Below are positions 46,320-57,915 of a DNA stretch of 64,000 nt, one piece after another. Position numbers and translations under genes: made by a program. Within the stretch, counting starts at the first letter, position 1. Each line of letters opens with the position of its first letter. This DNA is from Rhizophagus clarus. Taxonomy: Eukaryota > Glomeromycota > Glomeromycetes > Glomerales > Glomeraceae. The DNA lies in NCBI GenBank assembly GCA_015698045.1, contig BLAL01000291.1, positions 62,001 to 126,000 of the forward strand, in the 5' to 3' direction. The notes beneath the pieces are model-generated. The model saw only the letters and a list, made by a program, of their open reading frames with translations, did not search any database and was not told the DNA's origin.

Positions 46320-46863
46320 ACATTATATAAACTTATAGTACAAAAATGAATTTTAAAACATTACAAAATATTTATGTAAAATTATGAATCGTCAAAATAT
46401 TTTAAAAAGTTGCAAAATATTATGCAATAAAATTACAAAATATTACAAACCGTAAAATTACAAAACTTTGTATATCGTAATATTTCAAAATATTTTAAAA
46501 AGTTGTGAAATATTACGCAATAAAATTATACAATATTACGAACTGTAAAATTATGAAACTTTGCATATCGTAATATTTTGAAATATTTTAAAATGTTACA
46601 AAATATCACGCTTACGCAAACTTGCGGCGGGTCTGGAAACTTACGAAATATTATGTAAAATTATGAAATATTGCGAATGCGTAAAATTACAGAATATTAT
46701 GAACCGTAAAATTATGAAACTTTGCATATCATAATATTTCAAAATATTTTAAAAAGTTACAAAATATTACTCTTTCGCAAACTTGCGGCAGGTCTGGAAA
46801 CTTACAAAATATTATGATGCGTAATCTTGCGCAACTTTTCGCACTATAAAATTTCCTGATGTA
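46320..46863. repeat. AT-rich repeat array with shared terminus
   Basis: Interleaved units with AAATATTTTAAAAAGTTA, TTACGAACCGTAAAATTA and CTTGCGG(C/G)(A/G)GGTCTGGAAAC. It closes with CTATAAAATTTCCTGATG (46846-46863), the same end found in the left inner arm (9966-9983) and, inverted, at 13208. I see no gene. Confidence 0.65.
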
Positions 46864-46865
46864 GG

Positions 46866-46990
46866 ATATCTTGTATAATACATTTTAATATGTTTAATAT
46901 TTTAAATTCTTTTGAAAATACTCTTTGTTCTTCGAAAAGATAATATGTCTTTGATTTCAGGCTCATAAAGGATTGGTTTTTGTATCTGTG
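46866..46990 (-). pseudogene. Downstream piece of a split ORF
   Basis: On the - strand: KPILYEPEIKDILSFRRTKS and IFKRI, a stop, then a frame reading MYYTRYP. It looks like the continuation of the ORF remnant at 52434-52890, the two being separated by the element 46995-52414. The family is unknown. Confidence 0.4.
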
Positions 46991-47214
46991 ATTAACACAG
47001 GTCGAATGGTGGCAAATCAGTCACCAATCAGCTATCAATCGGGTATCTTATTGATAACTGATTGATTCAATAAGTATTCAATCGGGTGGCCGATTGATAG
47101 CCGATTTCCGCCAAAATCCGTCATCAATCGGGCAGGCCGATTGATGGTCAACTGATGGTCGATTGATGGTCGATTGATGGTCGATTAATGGTCAAAATAT
47201 GGTCAAATGGTCGA

Positions 47215-47745
47215 ATTATGGTCAAATTATGGTCAAATTATGGTCGAATTAAGGACAAATTAAGGTCAAATTTAAGGACAAATTAAGGACAAATTAAGGA
47301 CAAATTAAGGACAAATTAAGGACAAATTAAGGACAAATTAAGGACAAATTAAGGACAAATTAAGGACAAATTAAGGACAAATTAAGGACAAATTAAGGTC
47401 AAATTAAGGTCAAATTAAGGTCAAATTAAGGTCAAATTATGGTCGAATTATGGTCGAATTATGGTCAAATTATGGTCAAAATTAAGGTCGAATTATGGTC
47501 AAATTAAGGAGGTCAAAATTAAGGTCGAATTAAGGTCGAATTAAGGTCAATTTATGGTCAAATTATGGTCGAATTATGGTCAAATTAAGGAGGTCAAATA
47601 AGGTCAAATTAAGGTCAAATTAAGGTCAATTTATGGTCAATTTATGGTCAATTTATGGTCAATTTATGGTCAATTTATGGTCAATTTATGTGGTCAAATT
47701 ATGTGGTCAAATTATGGTCAATTATGGTCAATTGATGGTCGAATG
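47215..47745. repeat. 11-bp minisatellite
   Basis: Dozens of copies of AAATTAAGGAC and its variants AAATTATGGTC and AATTTATGGTC. Variants are clustered in blocks, which points to local expansion of successive founder units. Confidence 0.9.
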
Positions 47746-48600
47746 ACCAATTTTTGTAGAATAATATAATGAATAATAAAATTTATTATAGCACATAATA
47801 AAACACATAGTATCTTTATTTATATTAATAACAGATAAGTATTTAAAATAAAAACATTTATTATAATAATATGTTAGTATATGACTAATAAAGTTAGTAA
47901 TATTTAATAAATAAATAGTAAAGCGTAAATATAAAAAGTTAGTAATAATTATAATAAAATACACAAATACAAAAAGTTAGTATTATGAAGAGTTTGATAA
48001 AATGTATAAAAAAAAAAAAGAAAATTACGTGATGATGTTAGTAAAATATAAAAAAAAAGAATAACATTAGTAATAATAAAATACACAAATACAAAAAGTT
48101 AGTATTATGAAGAGTTTGATAAAATTTATAAAAAAAAAAAAAAAGAAAAATACGTGATGATGTTAGTAAAATATGAAAAAAAAGAATAACATTAGTAATA
48201 TTAAAAAAAGGTAAAGTTAATATTATAAAATAAAATATAGTCAGTAATCATTACCATAAATTTAATGGCAAAAATACAATAATTAATATACCTGTAAAAT
48301 GTAATGAGAGTAAGAAGAAAACAGAAAAGAAAGGGTGTATGATTTTTGAAAAATAAACAGAGTCACGTTTGGTTATTTATATGCATGTTAAGATCAGGTC
48401 ACGTGCATAAGATCAGACCGAATTTTGATTGGTTAATAATAGATAAATTGAAAACCTACTATCGTTAGTTGTAATCTTTCATCTCATATAGTCATATATT
48501 ATAATTTGCCTTGGACTTTCGGATACCTAATTTTTTTAATAATATTAACTTATTTAAAATAAATTTAATAAAAAGTGTATTGTTTTTTTAAAATGTTATG
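47746..48600. other. Unique AT-rich core of the 5.4-kb element
   Basis: Contains two close copies of an approximately 115-bp stretch (near 47960 and 48080) with CACAAATACAAAAAGTTAGT and GAAGAGTTTGATAAAAT. The corresponding part of the second element lies at 54060-54660. No coding signal. Confidence 0.6.
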
Positions 48601-48639
48601 AAATCTAAAAAAATCCTCTATTAAAAATATTTCATACAA

Positions 48640-51600
48640 ACTCTTAGGAAACCTCAAAAAAAAAATCTATTTATCAAAAATATCCTATACGAATCTTAGG
48701 AAATCTCAAAAAAAAATTTCCTATCAGATATCCCATACGAACTCTTCTCATATGAACTTTTAGAAATCTCTCTCAAAAAAATTTTCTATCAAAAAATCCC
48801 ATGCGAATCCTTTCCATATGAACCCTAAAAAATTTCACAAAAAAATTTCCTATCAGATATCCCATACGAACTCTTCCAATACGAACTCTTAGAAAATCTC
48901 TTAAAAAAAATTTTCTATCAAAGAATCCCATGCGAATCCTTTCCATATGAACCCTAAAAAATTTCACAAAAAAATTTCCTATCAGATATCCCATACGAAC
49001 TCTTTCAATACAAACTCTTAGAAAATCTCTTAAAAAAAATTTTCTATCAAAGATATCCCATACGAACACCCTACTATATGAACAACTGGAAAATCTTTAT
49101 TAAAATATCCCATACGAACTCTTCCCACACGTACTCTAAGAAAATCTCTTAAAAAATTTTCTATCAAAGAATCCCATACGAACCCTTTCCATATGAACTC
49201 TTAGAAAATCTCTTAAGAAAATTTTCTATCAAAGAATCCCATACGAACCCTTCCATATGAACTCTTAGAAAATCTCTTAAGAAAAATTTTTCTATCAGAT
49301 ATCCCATGCGAATCCTTTCCATATGAACCCTAAAAAATTTCACAAAAAATTTTCTATCAGATATCCCATACGAACTCTTCCAATACGAACTCTTAGAAAA
49401 TCTCTTAAGAAAAATTTTACTATCAGATATCCCATACGAACTCTTAAAAATAAAAAAAATCTATTTATCAAAAATATCTTATACGAATCTTAGGAAATCT
49501 CAAAAAAAAATTTCCTATTAGATATCTCATACGAACACTTCCCATATGAACTTTTAGAAATCTCTCTCAAAAAAATTTTCTATCAAAAAATCCCATGCGA
49601 ATCCTTTCCATATGAACCCTAAAAAATTTCACAAAAAAATTTCCTATCAGATATCCCATACGAACTCTTCCAATACGAACTCTTAGAAAATCTCTTAAAA
49701 AAAATTTTCTATCAAAGAATCCCATGCGAATCCTTTCCATATGAACCCTAAAAAATTTCACAAAAAAATTTCCTATCAGATATCCCATACGAACTCTTTC
49801 AATACAAACTCTTAGAAAATCTCTTAAAAAAAATTTTCTATCAAAGATATCCCATACGAACACCCTACTATATGAACAACTGGAAAATCTTTATTAAAAT
49901 ATCCCATACGAACTCTTCCCACACGGACTCTAAGAAAATCTCTTAAAAAATTTTCTATCAAAGAATCCCATACGAACCCTTTCCATATGAACTCTTAGAA
50001 AATCTCTTAAGAAAATTTTCTATCAAAGAATCCCATACGAACCCTTCCATATGAACTCTTAGAAAATCTCTTAAGAAAAATTTTTCTATCAGATATCCCA
50101 TATGAATTCTTCCAATACGAACTCTTAGAAAATCTCTTAAAAAAAATTTTCTATCAAAGAATCCCATACGAACCCTTTCCATATGAACTCTTAGAAAATC
50201 TCTTAAGAAAAATTTTACTATCAGATATCCCATACGAACTCTTAGAAATAAAAAAAATCTATTTATCAAAAATATCTTATACGAATCTTAGGAAATCTCA
50301 AAAAAAAATTTCCTATCAGATATCTCATACGAACACTTCCCATATGAACTTTTAGAAATCTCTCTCAAAAAAATTTTCTATCAAAGAATCCCATGCGAAT
50401 CCTTTCCATATGAACCCTAAAAAATTTCACAAAAAAATTTCCTATCAGACATCCCATACGAACTCTTCCAATACGAACTCTTAGAAAATCACTTAAAAAA
50501 AATTTTCTATCAAAGAATCCCATATGAACCCTTCCATATGAACTCTTAGAAAATCTCTTAAGAAAAATTTTTCTATTAGATATCCCATACGAACTCTTCC
50601 CACACGAACTCTTAGAAAATCTCTTAAGAAAATTTTCTATCAAAGAATCCCATACAAACCCTTTCCATATGAACTCTTAGAAAATCTCTTAAGAAAAATT
50701 TTTCTATCAGATATCCCATACGAACTCTTCCCATATGAACTTTTAGAAATCTCTCTCAAAAAAATTTTCTATCAAAGAATCCCATGCGAATCCTTTCCAT
50801 ATGAACCCTAAAAAATTTCACAAAAAATTTTCTATCAGATATCCCATACGAACTCTTCCAATACGAACTCTTAGAAAATCTCTTAAAAAAAATTTTCTAT
50901 CAAAGATATCCCATACGAACCCCCTACTATATGAACACTTGGAAAATCTTTATTAAAATATCCCATACGAACTCTTCCCACACGAACTCTAAGAAAATCT
51001 CTCTCAAAAAAATTTTCTATTAAAGAATCCCATACGAACCCTTCCATATGAACTCTTAGAAAATCTCTTAAGAAAAATTTTTCTATCAGATATCCCATAC
51101 GAACTCTTAGAAATAAAAAAAAAAAATCTATTTATCAAAAATGTCCCATGCGAATCCTTTCCATATGAACCCTAAAAAATTTCACAAAAAAATTTTCTAT
51201 CAGATATCCCATATGAACTCTTCCCACACAAACTCTTAGAAAATCTCTTAAAAAAAAATTTTCTATCAAAGAATCCCATACGAACGCTTTTCTTATGAAC
51301 TCTTAGAAAATCTCTTAAGAAAAATTTTTCTATCAGATATCCCATACGAACTCTTTCCATATGAACTCTTAGAAAATCTCTTAAAAAACAACTTTTCTAT
51401 CAAAGAATCCCATGCGAACTCTTTCCATATGAACTCTTAGAAAATCTCTCAAAAAAAATTTTCTACCAGATATCCCATACGAACTCTTCCCACACTAGAA
51501 AATCTTAAAAAAAATTTTCTATCAAAGACATCTCATATGAACCTTTTTCCATATGAACACTTGGAAAATCTTTATCAAAATATCCCATACGAACTGTTCC

Positions 51601-52090
51601 TTTACGAATTCTTAGAAAATCTATAAAAATAATTTTCTAACAAAGAATCTATACGAACCCTTCCCATACGAACTCTTAGAAAATCTCTCAAAAAAAATAT
51701 TTCCTATCAGATATCCTACACGAACCCTTCCCATACGAACTCAGAAAATTTCGCAAAAAAATTTTCTATCAGATATCCCATACAAACTCTTCCCATACGA
51801 ACTCTTAGAGAATCTCTTAAAAAAAATTTTCTATCAAAGATATCCAACAAACCTTTCCCATATGAACTCTTAGAAAATCTCTTAAAAAAAATTTTTCTAT
51901 CAGATATTCCCATATGAACTCTTTCCATACGAACTCTTAGAAAATAAAAAAAATTTTTTATCAGATATCCCATATAAACTCTTTCCATACAAACTTTTAG
52001 AAATCTCAAAAAATAAAAATATCTCTATTTATCAAAAATATCCTATATGAATCTTAGAAAATCTATCAAAAAAAAATTTCTATCAGAGTT
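48640..52090. repeat. Satellite with about 66-bp monomer and 0.8-kb higher-order unit
   Basis: Monomers combine AAAATCTCTTAAAAAAAA, TTTTCTATCA(A/G)A(G/T)A and TCCCATACGAAC(T/C)CTT. A higher-order unit that opens with ATCTATTTATCAAAAATAT starts near 48665, 49455, 50257 and 51125. Blocks 48773-49069 and 49567-49863 translate identically, showing near-perfect duplication at a 794-base offset. The open - strand frames across it (repeats of RVRMGYLIGNFF type) arise because the monomer is about a multiple of three; I do not call them proteins. Confidence 0.85.
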
Positions 52091-52433
52091 TAGAGTTTTA
52101 AAATGGTTTATAAATTAAATATTTTAAAACGACATTATTGAAAAAATCTAAAAAATCCGCTAATATATAATAAGCCAATTAGCAACCAATCGGTCATCAA
52201 TCTGATATGGTCGATTGGTAACCTATTGATAACTGGTAAATTCAACCATACACCAATCAGTCATCAATCAGTCATATGACCAGTTGATAACCGATTTGGA
52301 ATTTATACCTGATTGATGACCTATTGAAAGAATCAGTCATCAATAGGTATCCAATCGGTTACCAATCAGTCACATGACCGATTGATGACCGATTTGACTC
52401 CATTCGACCTGTGTAAAGATGTATATCATATGA

Positions 52434-52890
52434 AGCATTTCTTTGTATGATGAATTTTTAATGATTATTTCTTAATTCTCTTTAGATATTTTTGCTCCTG
52501 TAAAACCTCTAAGGTCTTGTGCAAACATTTTTACATATATAAGTTTAGCATTATCGTGAAAGTAACATTTGATGTCCTTCAAGTTGATATATATATCATA
52601 GGTTATATAAGTTTTTTTTTTCAGTTCATGGATAGAGATGTTATTTTTTGATTGTGTCTTAACATCCATTTTCAAAGTTACTAATGTTCTTACAGGATTC
52701 TTTAGTAGTTTCTTATGCATGTATCATCTTCTATTGTTATTTTTAATAGTTTCAAAAGGATTATTTGCTCTTTCACTATCAATAATATAAATATTAGGTA
52801 AAAAGAAGTGTGTGGGTGTAAAAAATTTTTCAGGATTTTTAACTAAATCTGGTGACGAAGATTGGCAATTTTTATTAGCGTCATCTGTCA
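52434..52890 (-). pseudogene. Upstream piece of a split ORF
   Basis: On the - strand: MTDDANKNCQSSSPDLVKNP and TPTHFFLPNIYIIDSERANN, then a stop and MHKKLLKNPVRTLVTLKMDV, ITYDIYINLKDIKCYFH and LIYVKMFAQDLRGFTGAKIS. Two or more stops or shifts. Coding-like composition may reach 53008. The ORF continues, after the 5.4-kb element, at 46990-46866. I do not recognise the family; it resembles the accessory N-terminal regions of other transposon ORFs in the window. Confidence 0.5.
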
Positions 52891-53230
52891 TCTTAAGATC
52901 ATCTAAATGTCAGTGATTTGCAAGGTGATAATATTCTTCATTACATCAGAGTGAAAAATAGGTGCAATATTGGATATGTCTTATGCTGGGTTGGTTTCAT
53001 TGATCTTCTGGTACAGGTCAAATGGTGGCAAATTAATTATCAATCAACTATCAATTGGATATCTTATTGATAACTATTTAATTCATTCAGTACTCAATCA
53101 GGTAGCTGATTAATAGCTAATTTCTACTAAAATCTGTTATCAATCAGTATATTGATTGATGGTTGATTGATGGTTGATTAATGGTTAATTAATAATCGAT
53201 TAATGGTCAAATTATAGTCAAATTATGGTC

Positions 53231-53980
53231 GACATATTTGCCAATTTGAGGAATTTGTCAATCATTAATTGTATGACGCAATATCAATTAAAATTACTGT
53301 CCTTACATAAGAAAAAATATGCCAAAAAATACTTAAAAAAACTTTTCCAAAAAATTTACCTCTTTAACTTGAAACCAGTAGAAGAAATTTCTAAAAAAAA
53401 GAATAAAAATATTATAAAATTAGTTTATTTAAAAAAAAAATAAGAATAAGCATCAGAATAATAATTTAACAAAAAAAAATTGATTAAAAATAATTAATAA
53501 TGAATATCAAATAGATTTTAACTAAATAAACTAATTAATATATAATTTAAATTTACTAAAACATCGTTATTAATCTTACAATTATTTATTTATTTATTGA
53601 AAGATTATTTTTGAATAATTTTACTGCCTAAATAAATTTTTTTTATAAACTATTGAAAAAAAAAATAAAAAAATAGCTTCAAGTTATATTTAATGTAAAA
53701 TAATTACTAATATACTTGCAAAAATTCTCAACTTACATAATATAAAAACTGGTGGAAAAGTTTGATGAGGAAGTTGATGGAGAGTTTAATATGAAGTTTA
53801 CAAAAAAAAAATTTTTTAACGCTACTTTTATTAAAGAAATTTCTTGATATTTGTATCATATGATCACATAGCACAAGAATGATTATTTTTGTAAAACTTA
53901 TTTAACTTAATTTTTATCTAATTATCATCAAATTCCTTAATTTAGGCTAATTTTGTTAATTCTGAAAATTGGCAGATATG
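53231..53980. mobile_element. 750-bp insertion with short inverted ends
   Basis: The ends read GACATATTTGCCAATTT on the left and AAAATTGGCAGATATG on the right, imperfect inverted repeats. AATTATGGTC lies outside on both sides (53221-53230 and 53981-53990), a candidate 10-bp target duplication, though the surrounding minisatellite makes that ambiguous. An open frame (53225-53443) is Lys-rich and carries no motif. The first element lacks this insertion. Confidence 0.55.
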
Positions 53981-54679
53981 AATTATGGTCAAATTATGAT
54001 CAAATTATAGTTAAATTATGGTTAAATTATGATTAATTGATAGTTGAATGACCAATTTTTGTAGAATTATATAATGAATAATAAAATTTATTATAGTACA
54101 TAATAAAATACATAGTATCTTTATTTATATTAATAAGTATTTAAAATAAAAACATTCATCATAATAATATGTTAGTATATAACTAATAAAGTTAGTAATA
54201 TTAATAAATAAATAGTAAAGCGTAAATATAAAAAGTTAGTAATATGAATTATAATAAAATATACAAATACAAAAAGTTAGTATTATGAAGAGTTTGATAA
54301 AATTATAAAAAAAAAAAAAAGAAAAATATGTGATGATGTTAGTAAAATATAAAAAAAAGAATAACATTAGTAACATTAAAAAAAAGGTAAAGTTAATATT
54401 ATAAAATAAAATATAGTCAATAATCATTACCATAAATTTAATAAGAAGAAAACAGAAAAAAAAGAGTGTATGTTTTTTGAAAAATAAACAGAGTCACATT
54501 TAGTTATTTATATGCATGTTAAGATCAGGTCACATGCATAAAGATCAGACCAAATTTTGATTAGTTAATAATAGATAAATTGAAAAACTACTATTGTTAG
54601 TTGTAATTTTTTATTTCATATAGTTATATATATAATGACTTTTTAAATTTGTATTATAATTTGCCTCAGACTTTCAGAT

Positions 54680-55039
54680 TATATATATTGCCAAAACTCA
54701 GCAATTTTGGGATTTAACCTTTGGCCAATCATTCTAAAATGAAACTCTTATTGAAAGTCAAAAGTTAGGCTGAAAGTCTAAAACTTTTTGGCCAGCATTA
54801 TGAATTCTGGTCCATATAATGGATTATGTGTAATATTAGTATAATACAAAATGTATGAAATTTTCTTTGTGTAATATTCTTTCCAGTGGCTAAATTTTTA
54901 TCTGATGGTACGTGACATAATTCTGGCCAGCATTACAAATTTGGTCAGAATTATTAAATAGTTTTGATCAGGGTTTCATTTTAGACATCAGAACTTTTAG
55001 ATTTGACCATATTTTCAGTAAGTTTTGGCTACATGTATA
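54680..55039. mobile_element. 360-bp hAT-type MITE
   Basis: Flanked by the 8-bp duplicate TTTCAGAT (54672-54679 and 55040-55047). The ends read inward TATATATATTGCCAAAACT and TATACATGTAGCCAAAACT. The first element keeps the empty site (CTTTCGGATACC near 48522). An 8-bp duplication fits hAT elements. Noncoding. Confidence 0.8.
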
Positions 55040-55129
55040 TTTCAGATACCTAATTTTTTTAATAATATTAATTTATTTAATATAAATTTAATAAAAAGTG
55101 TATTATTTTTTTTAAAATGTTACAAAATC

Positions 55130-55960
55130 TAAAAAAATCCTCTATTAAAAATATCTCATACAAATTCTTAAAAAACCTTAAAAAAAAAAAATCTATTTAT
55201 CTAAAATATCTTATATGAATCTTAGGAAATCTCTCAAAAAAAAATTTCCTATCAGATATCTCATACAAACTCTTCCCATATGAACTTTTAGAAATCTCTT
55301 TTAAAAAAATTTTTTATCAAAGAATCCCATGCAAATCCTTTTCATATGAACCTTAAAAAATTTCTCAAAAAAATTTTCTATCAGATATCTCATATGAACT
55401 CTTCTCACATGAACTCTTAGAAAATCTCTTAAGAAAAATTTTCTATCAAAGAATCTTATATGAACTCTTTCCTTATGAATTCTTAGAAAATCTCTTAAGA
55501 AAAATTTTTCTATCAGATATTCCATATGAACTCTTAGAAATAAAAAAAAAATCTATTTATCAAAAATATCCTATATAAATTTTAGGAAATCTTTCAAAAA
55601 AAAAATTTTCTATCAAATATTCTATATAAACCCTTTCTATATAAACTCTTAGAAAATTTTGTAAAAAAATCTTCTATTAGATATCCTATACAAACTTTTT
55701 CCATATGAACTTTTAGAAAATCTTTTAAAAAAATTTTCTATCAAAGATATCCAACAAATCTTTCCCATATGAACTCTTAGAAAATCTCTTAAAAAAAATT
55801 TTTTTATCAGATATCCTATACAAATTTTTTTTATACAAATTCAGAAAATAAAAAAAATTTTTCTACAAACTTAGAAATCTCAAAAAATAAAAATATTTTT
55901 ATTTATCAAAAATATTCTATATGAATCTTAGAAAATCTATCAAAAAAAATTTCTATCAGA
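55130..55960. repeat. Short satellite of the decayed element
   Basis: About a dozen diverged copies of the same 66-bp monomer type as at 48640-52090, without the regular higher-order pattern. Confidence 0.75.
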
Positions 55961-56345
55961 ATTTAGAGTTTTAAAATGGTTTATAAATTAAATATTTTAA
56001 AATGTTATTATTGAAAAAATCTAAAAATTCACTAATATATAATAAACCAATTAGCAACCAATCAGTCATCAATCTAATATGGTCGATTGATGACCTATTG
56101 ATAACTGGTAAATTTCAACTATACACCAATTAGTCATCAATCAGTCATATGACTGGTTGATAACTGATTTAGAATTTATATCTAATTGATGACTGATTGA
56201 AGAATCAGTTATTAATAGGTAACCAATCAGTTTTCAATCAGTTATTAATTAATAATATGACTGATTGGTGACTGGTTTATCTCTATTCAACCTATATAGA
56301 TATCAGTCATTATGATATCTTCTGATAGTAATTGTAGCTTTAGTA

Positions 56346-57306
56346 TACAGTTGAAGCTTTCTATAACAAATTTTGATTTCTGAAGGTTATAATTCATTAT
56401 AATGCAAAATTTGATAACATTTTTATCGAATTTTAAAAATTTATTCATTATACTAAATTCAGTATATAATCACAATAAAAAATGGAAGAATTTTTTTTTA
56501 TTATTTTTATTTAACTTATATTTTATTTATAAAATTTATAATGTGAAATTTCTATTAATAGTAATCTAAAAAAAGATTTACTATATCCCTTAAAAATAAA
56601 TTTGTTAACATAAGTAAAAATTTGGTATAAAAAAAATTCATTAACAAAAGCTTTATTTTATTATATACATATAGGATCTTTATTTCATTAATCGTTATAT
56701 ATAATAATAAGATTTATTATATAAATTCAGTATACTTAATTATTTTGATTAATGAAATTTTGGTACAGTCAGACCTCCATACAATCACACCCTATATAGT
56801 CACACCTTTACATAAGAATCCAATTTTATGAAACTGACTTTTACTTAGTTAATTTACCTCTTTATAATCACAATTCGGTTATAATCACTATCACTACATA
56901 ATCTGTAACATACATATTATTTTTACTAGTAATTAAACCTCTTTATAGTCACTATAATTTCAGTTAGATCAAAATTTCAGCCAAAATTATAAATAAATTT
57001 CCTATTTTAGAATGTAGATTATAAAAAATTTTCAAAATTGTTTATGACTATCATCCAAAAATATGCAATTCATATGATTTATAATTTTATAATTTATAAT
57101 TCAGGCCAAAATTAAGAATAATTTTTATTTCTGATTTCTAATAAAAAAAATTATATATTATATATACAATCACACCTTTATACAATCACCAGTTAAAGGT
57201 ATAACCAACTTGGTGATTATATGGAGGGCTGACTGTACTATTCATGTGATTTGCAATAATAAGAAATTTGTAATGCAGAAATTTGTTATAGAGAACTTTG
57301 ATTGTA
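56346..57306. mobile_element. Mariner-type foldback element with a nested MITE
   Basis: The left end TACAGTTGAAGCTTTCTATA and the right end, read inward TACAATCAAAGTTCTCTATA, both continue with ACAAATTT and are flanked by TA. About 487 bases of its own plus the nested unit 56764-57237. AT-rich, no transposase frame. It truncates a P-loop-like ORF on its right side. Confidence 0.65.
56764..57237. mobile_element. Nested mariner-type MITE (474 bp)
   Basis: TA flanks included. Ends TACAGTCAGACCTCCATA and, read inward from the right, TACAGTCAGCCCTCCATA, continuing AATCAC. The interior repeats ATAGTCACACCTTTA/ATAATCAC words. Inserted within the older foldback element at 56346-57306. Confidence 0.82.
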
Positions 57307-57716
57307 TATAGGTTTTTCTTATCCTTTCCAGTAATGATAACAATATAGTTATAGTTGTTTACATCTAAGTTGATAAGATTGTTAATAAAGGTGGACTTGC
57401 TATAAGCTGCAGAAGGTATAATTAGGATGCCTTCCATTTCTGGGGGATGTCTAAAGCAGAGCAGATTTGACCAGAATTACGGCATTAAGAAATTACTAAT
57501 GTGACAAATAATGGACGTGACAAACAAGTTTTTATTAGCCGAAAAAATTCTAAGTCCTCAATAAAAATGAGAAAGTAAAGAGTGTGATACCTGATGACAA
57601 ATATTTTACTATGATCACGTGATTCTGCTCTGCTTTAGACGCTCTCCATTTCTGTTGTATTGTATCTTAACGCTATAGTGTAAAAATTATAGTAACAAAG
57701 ATTATTAAATTAGTAA
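57307..57716 (-). pseudogene. P-loop-like ORF fragment split by a MITE
   Basis: The coding part lies at about 57645-57716 and 57307-57437 on the - strand, with the MITE 57443-57644 between. It reads GILIIPSAAYSKSTFINNL, which resembles a nucleotide-binding loop (usually G...GKST) with the glycines lost, followed by YNYIVIITGKDKKNLY. The downstream end is cut by the mariner-type element at 57306. An NTPase origin is inference from this single motif. Confidence 0.35.
57443..57644. mobile_element. 202-bp MITE with 10-bp target duplication
   Basis: TCCATTTCTG stands on both sides (57433-57442 and 57645-57654). The inner parts of the ends, GTCTAAAGCAGAGCAGA and TCTGCTCTGCTTTAGAC, are perfect inverted repeats; the outermost bases differ. 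A 9-11-bp duplication suggests a Mutator-like source. It sits in the P-loop-like ORF. Confidence 0.7.
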
Positions 57717-57721
57717 TATAA

Positions 57722-57915
57722 TACAGTCAGCTCTTAATATAATAAACTTGCATTATAGCAAATTTTTATCTATCATGAGATATTAACCAATCAAATATAG
57801 TAGTAACTCTTGTTATAATGAAACGACCAATTAAATCCTTTAAAATTCTTCATTATAATCTTATAATGAATTAAAGTAAAACTCGAAGAATTCATTATAT
57901 TGTAAGCTGACTGTA
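57722..57915. mobile_element. 194-bp mariner-type MITE
   Basis: TA-flanked ends TACAGTCAGCTCTTAATA and AAGCTGACTGTA. It shares the terminal CAGTCAG with the MITE at 56764 but has a different interior. Confidence 0.75.

Larger units (their letters stand above)
46995..52414. mobile_element. 5.4-kb element with ACACAGGTCGAATGG termini
   Basis: Perfect 15-bp inverted ends (46995-47009 and 52400-52414). The subterminal zones at both ends are made of GATTGAT/CCAATCAG-type words in opposite orientation. Then come an 11-bp minisatellite (47215-47745), about 850 bases of AT-rich unique DNA (47746-48600), a satellite (48640-52090) and the right subterminal repeats. There is no transposase, so it is non-autonomous. 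No clear target duplication was found. It splits an ORF remnant. Confidence 0.75.
53011..56297. mobile_element. Second, decayed element of the ACACAGGTC family (3.3 kb)
   Basis: The left end GTACAGGTCAAATGGTGGC and right end CTATTCAACCTATAT correspond to the termini of the first element with transitions. Order is conserved: subterminal GATTGAT words, a remnant minisatellite (53150-53230, 53981-54045), core (54060-54660), short satellite (55130-55960) and right subterminal words. Nearly all differences from the first element are C-to-T or G-to-A. Two extra insertions (53231-53980 and 54680-55039) are listed separately. Confidence 0.75.

Noticed and set aside
47215-47745. Possible CRISPR-like array
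   Set aside because: 11-bp units directly abut with no unique spacers, in an evidently eukaryotic context.
48773-51360. Repeated protein frames such as RVRMGYLIGNFF on the - strand
   Set aside because: Satellite monomer length near a multiple of three keeps the frame open; no start context, no domain and the same words in all blocks.
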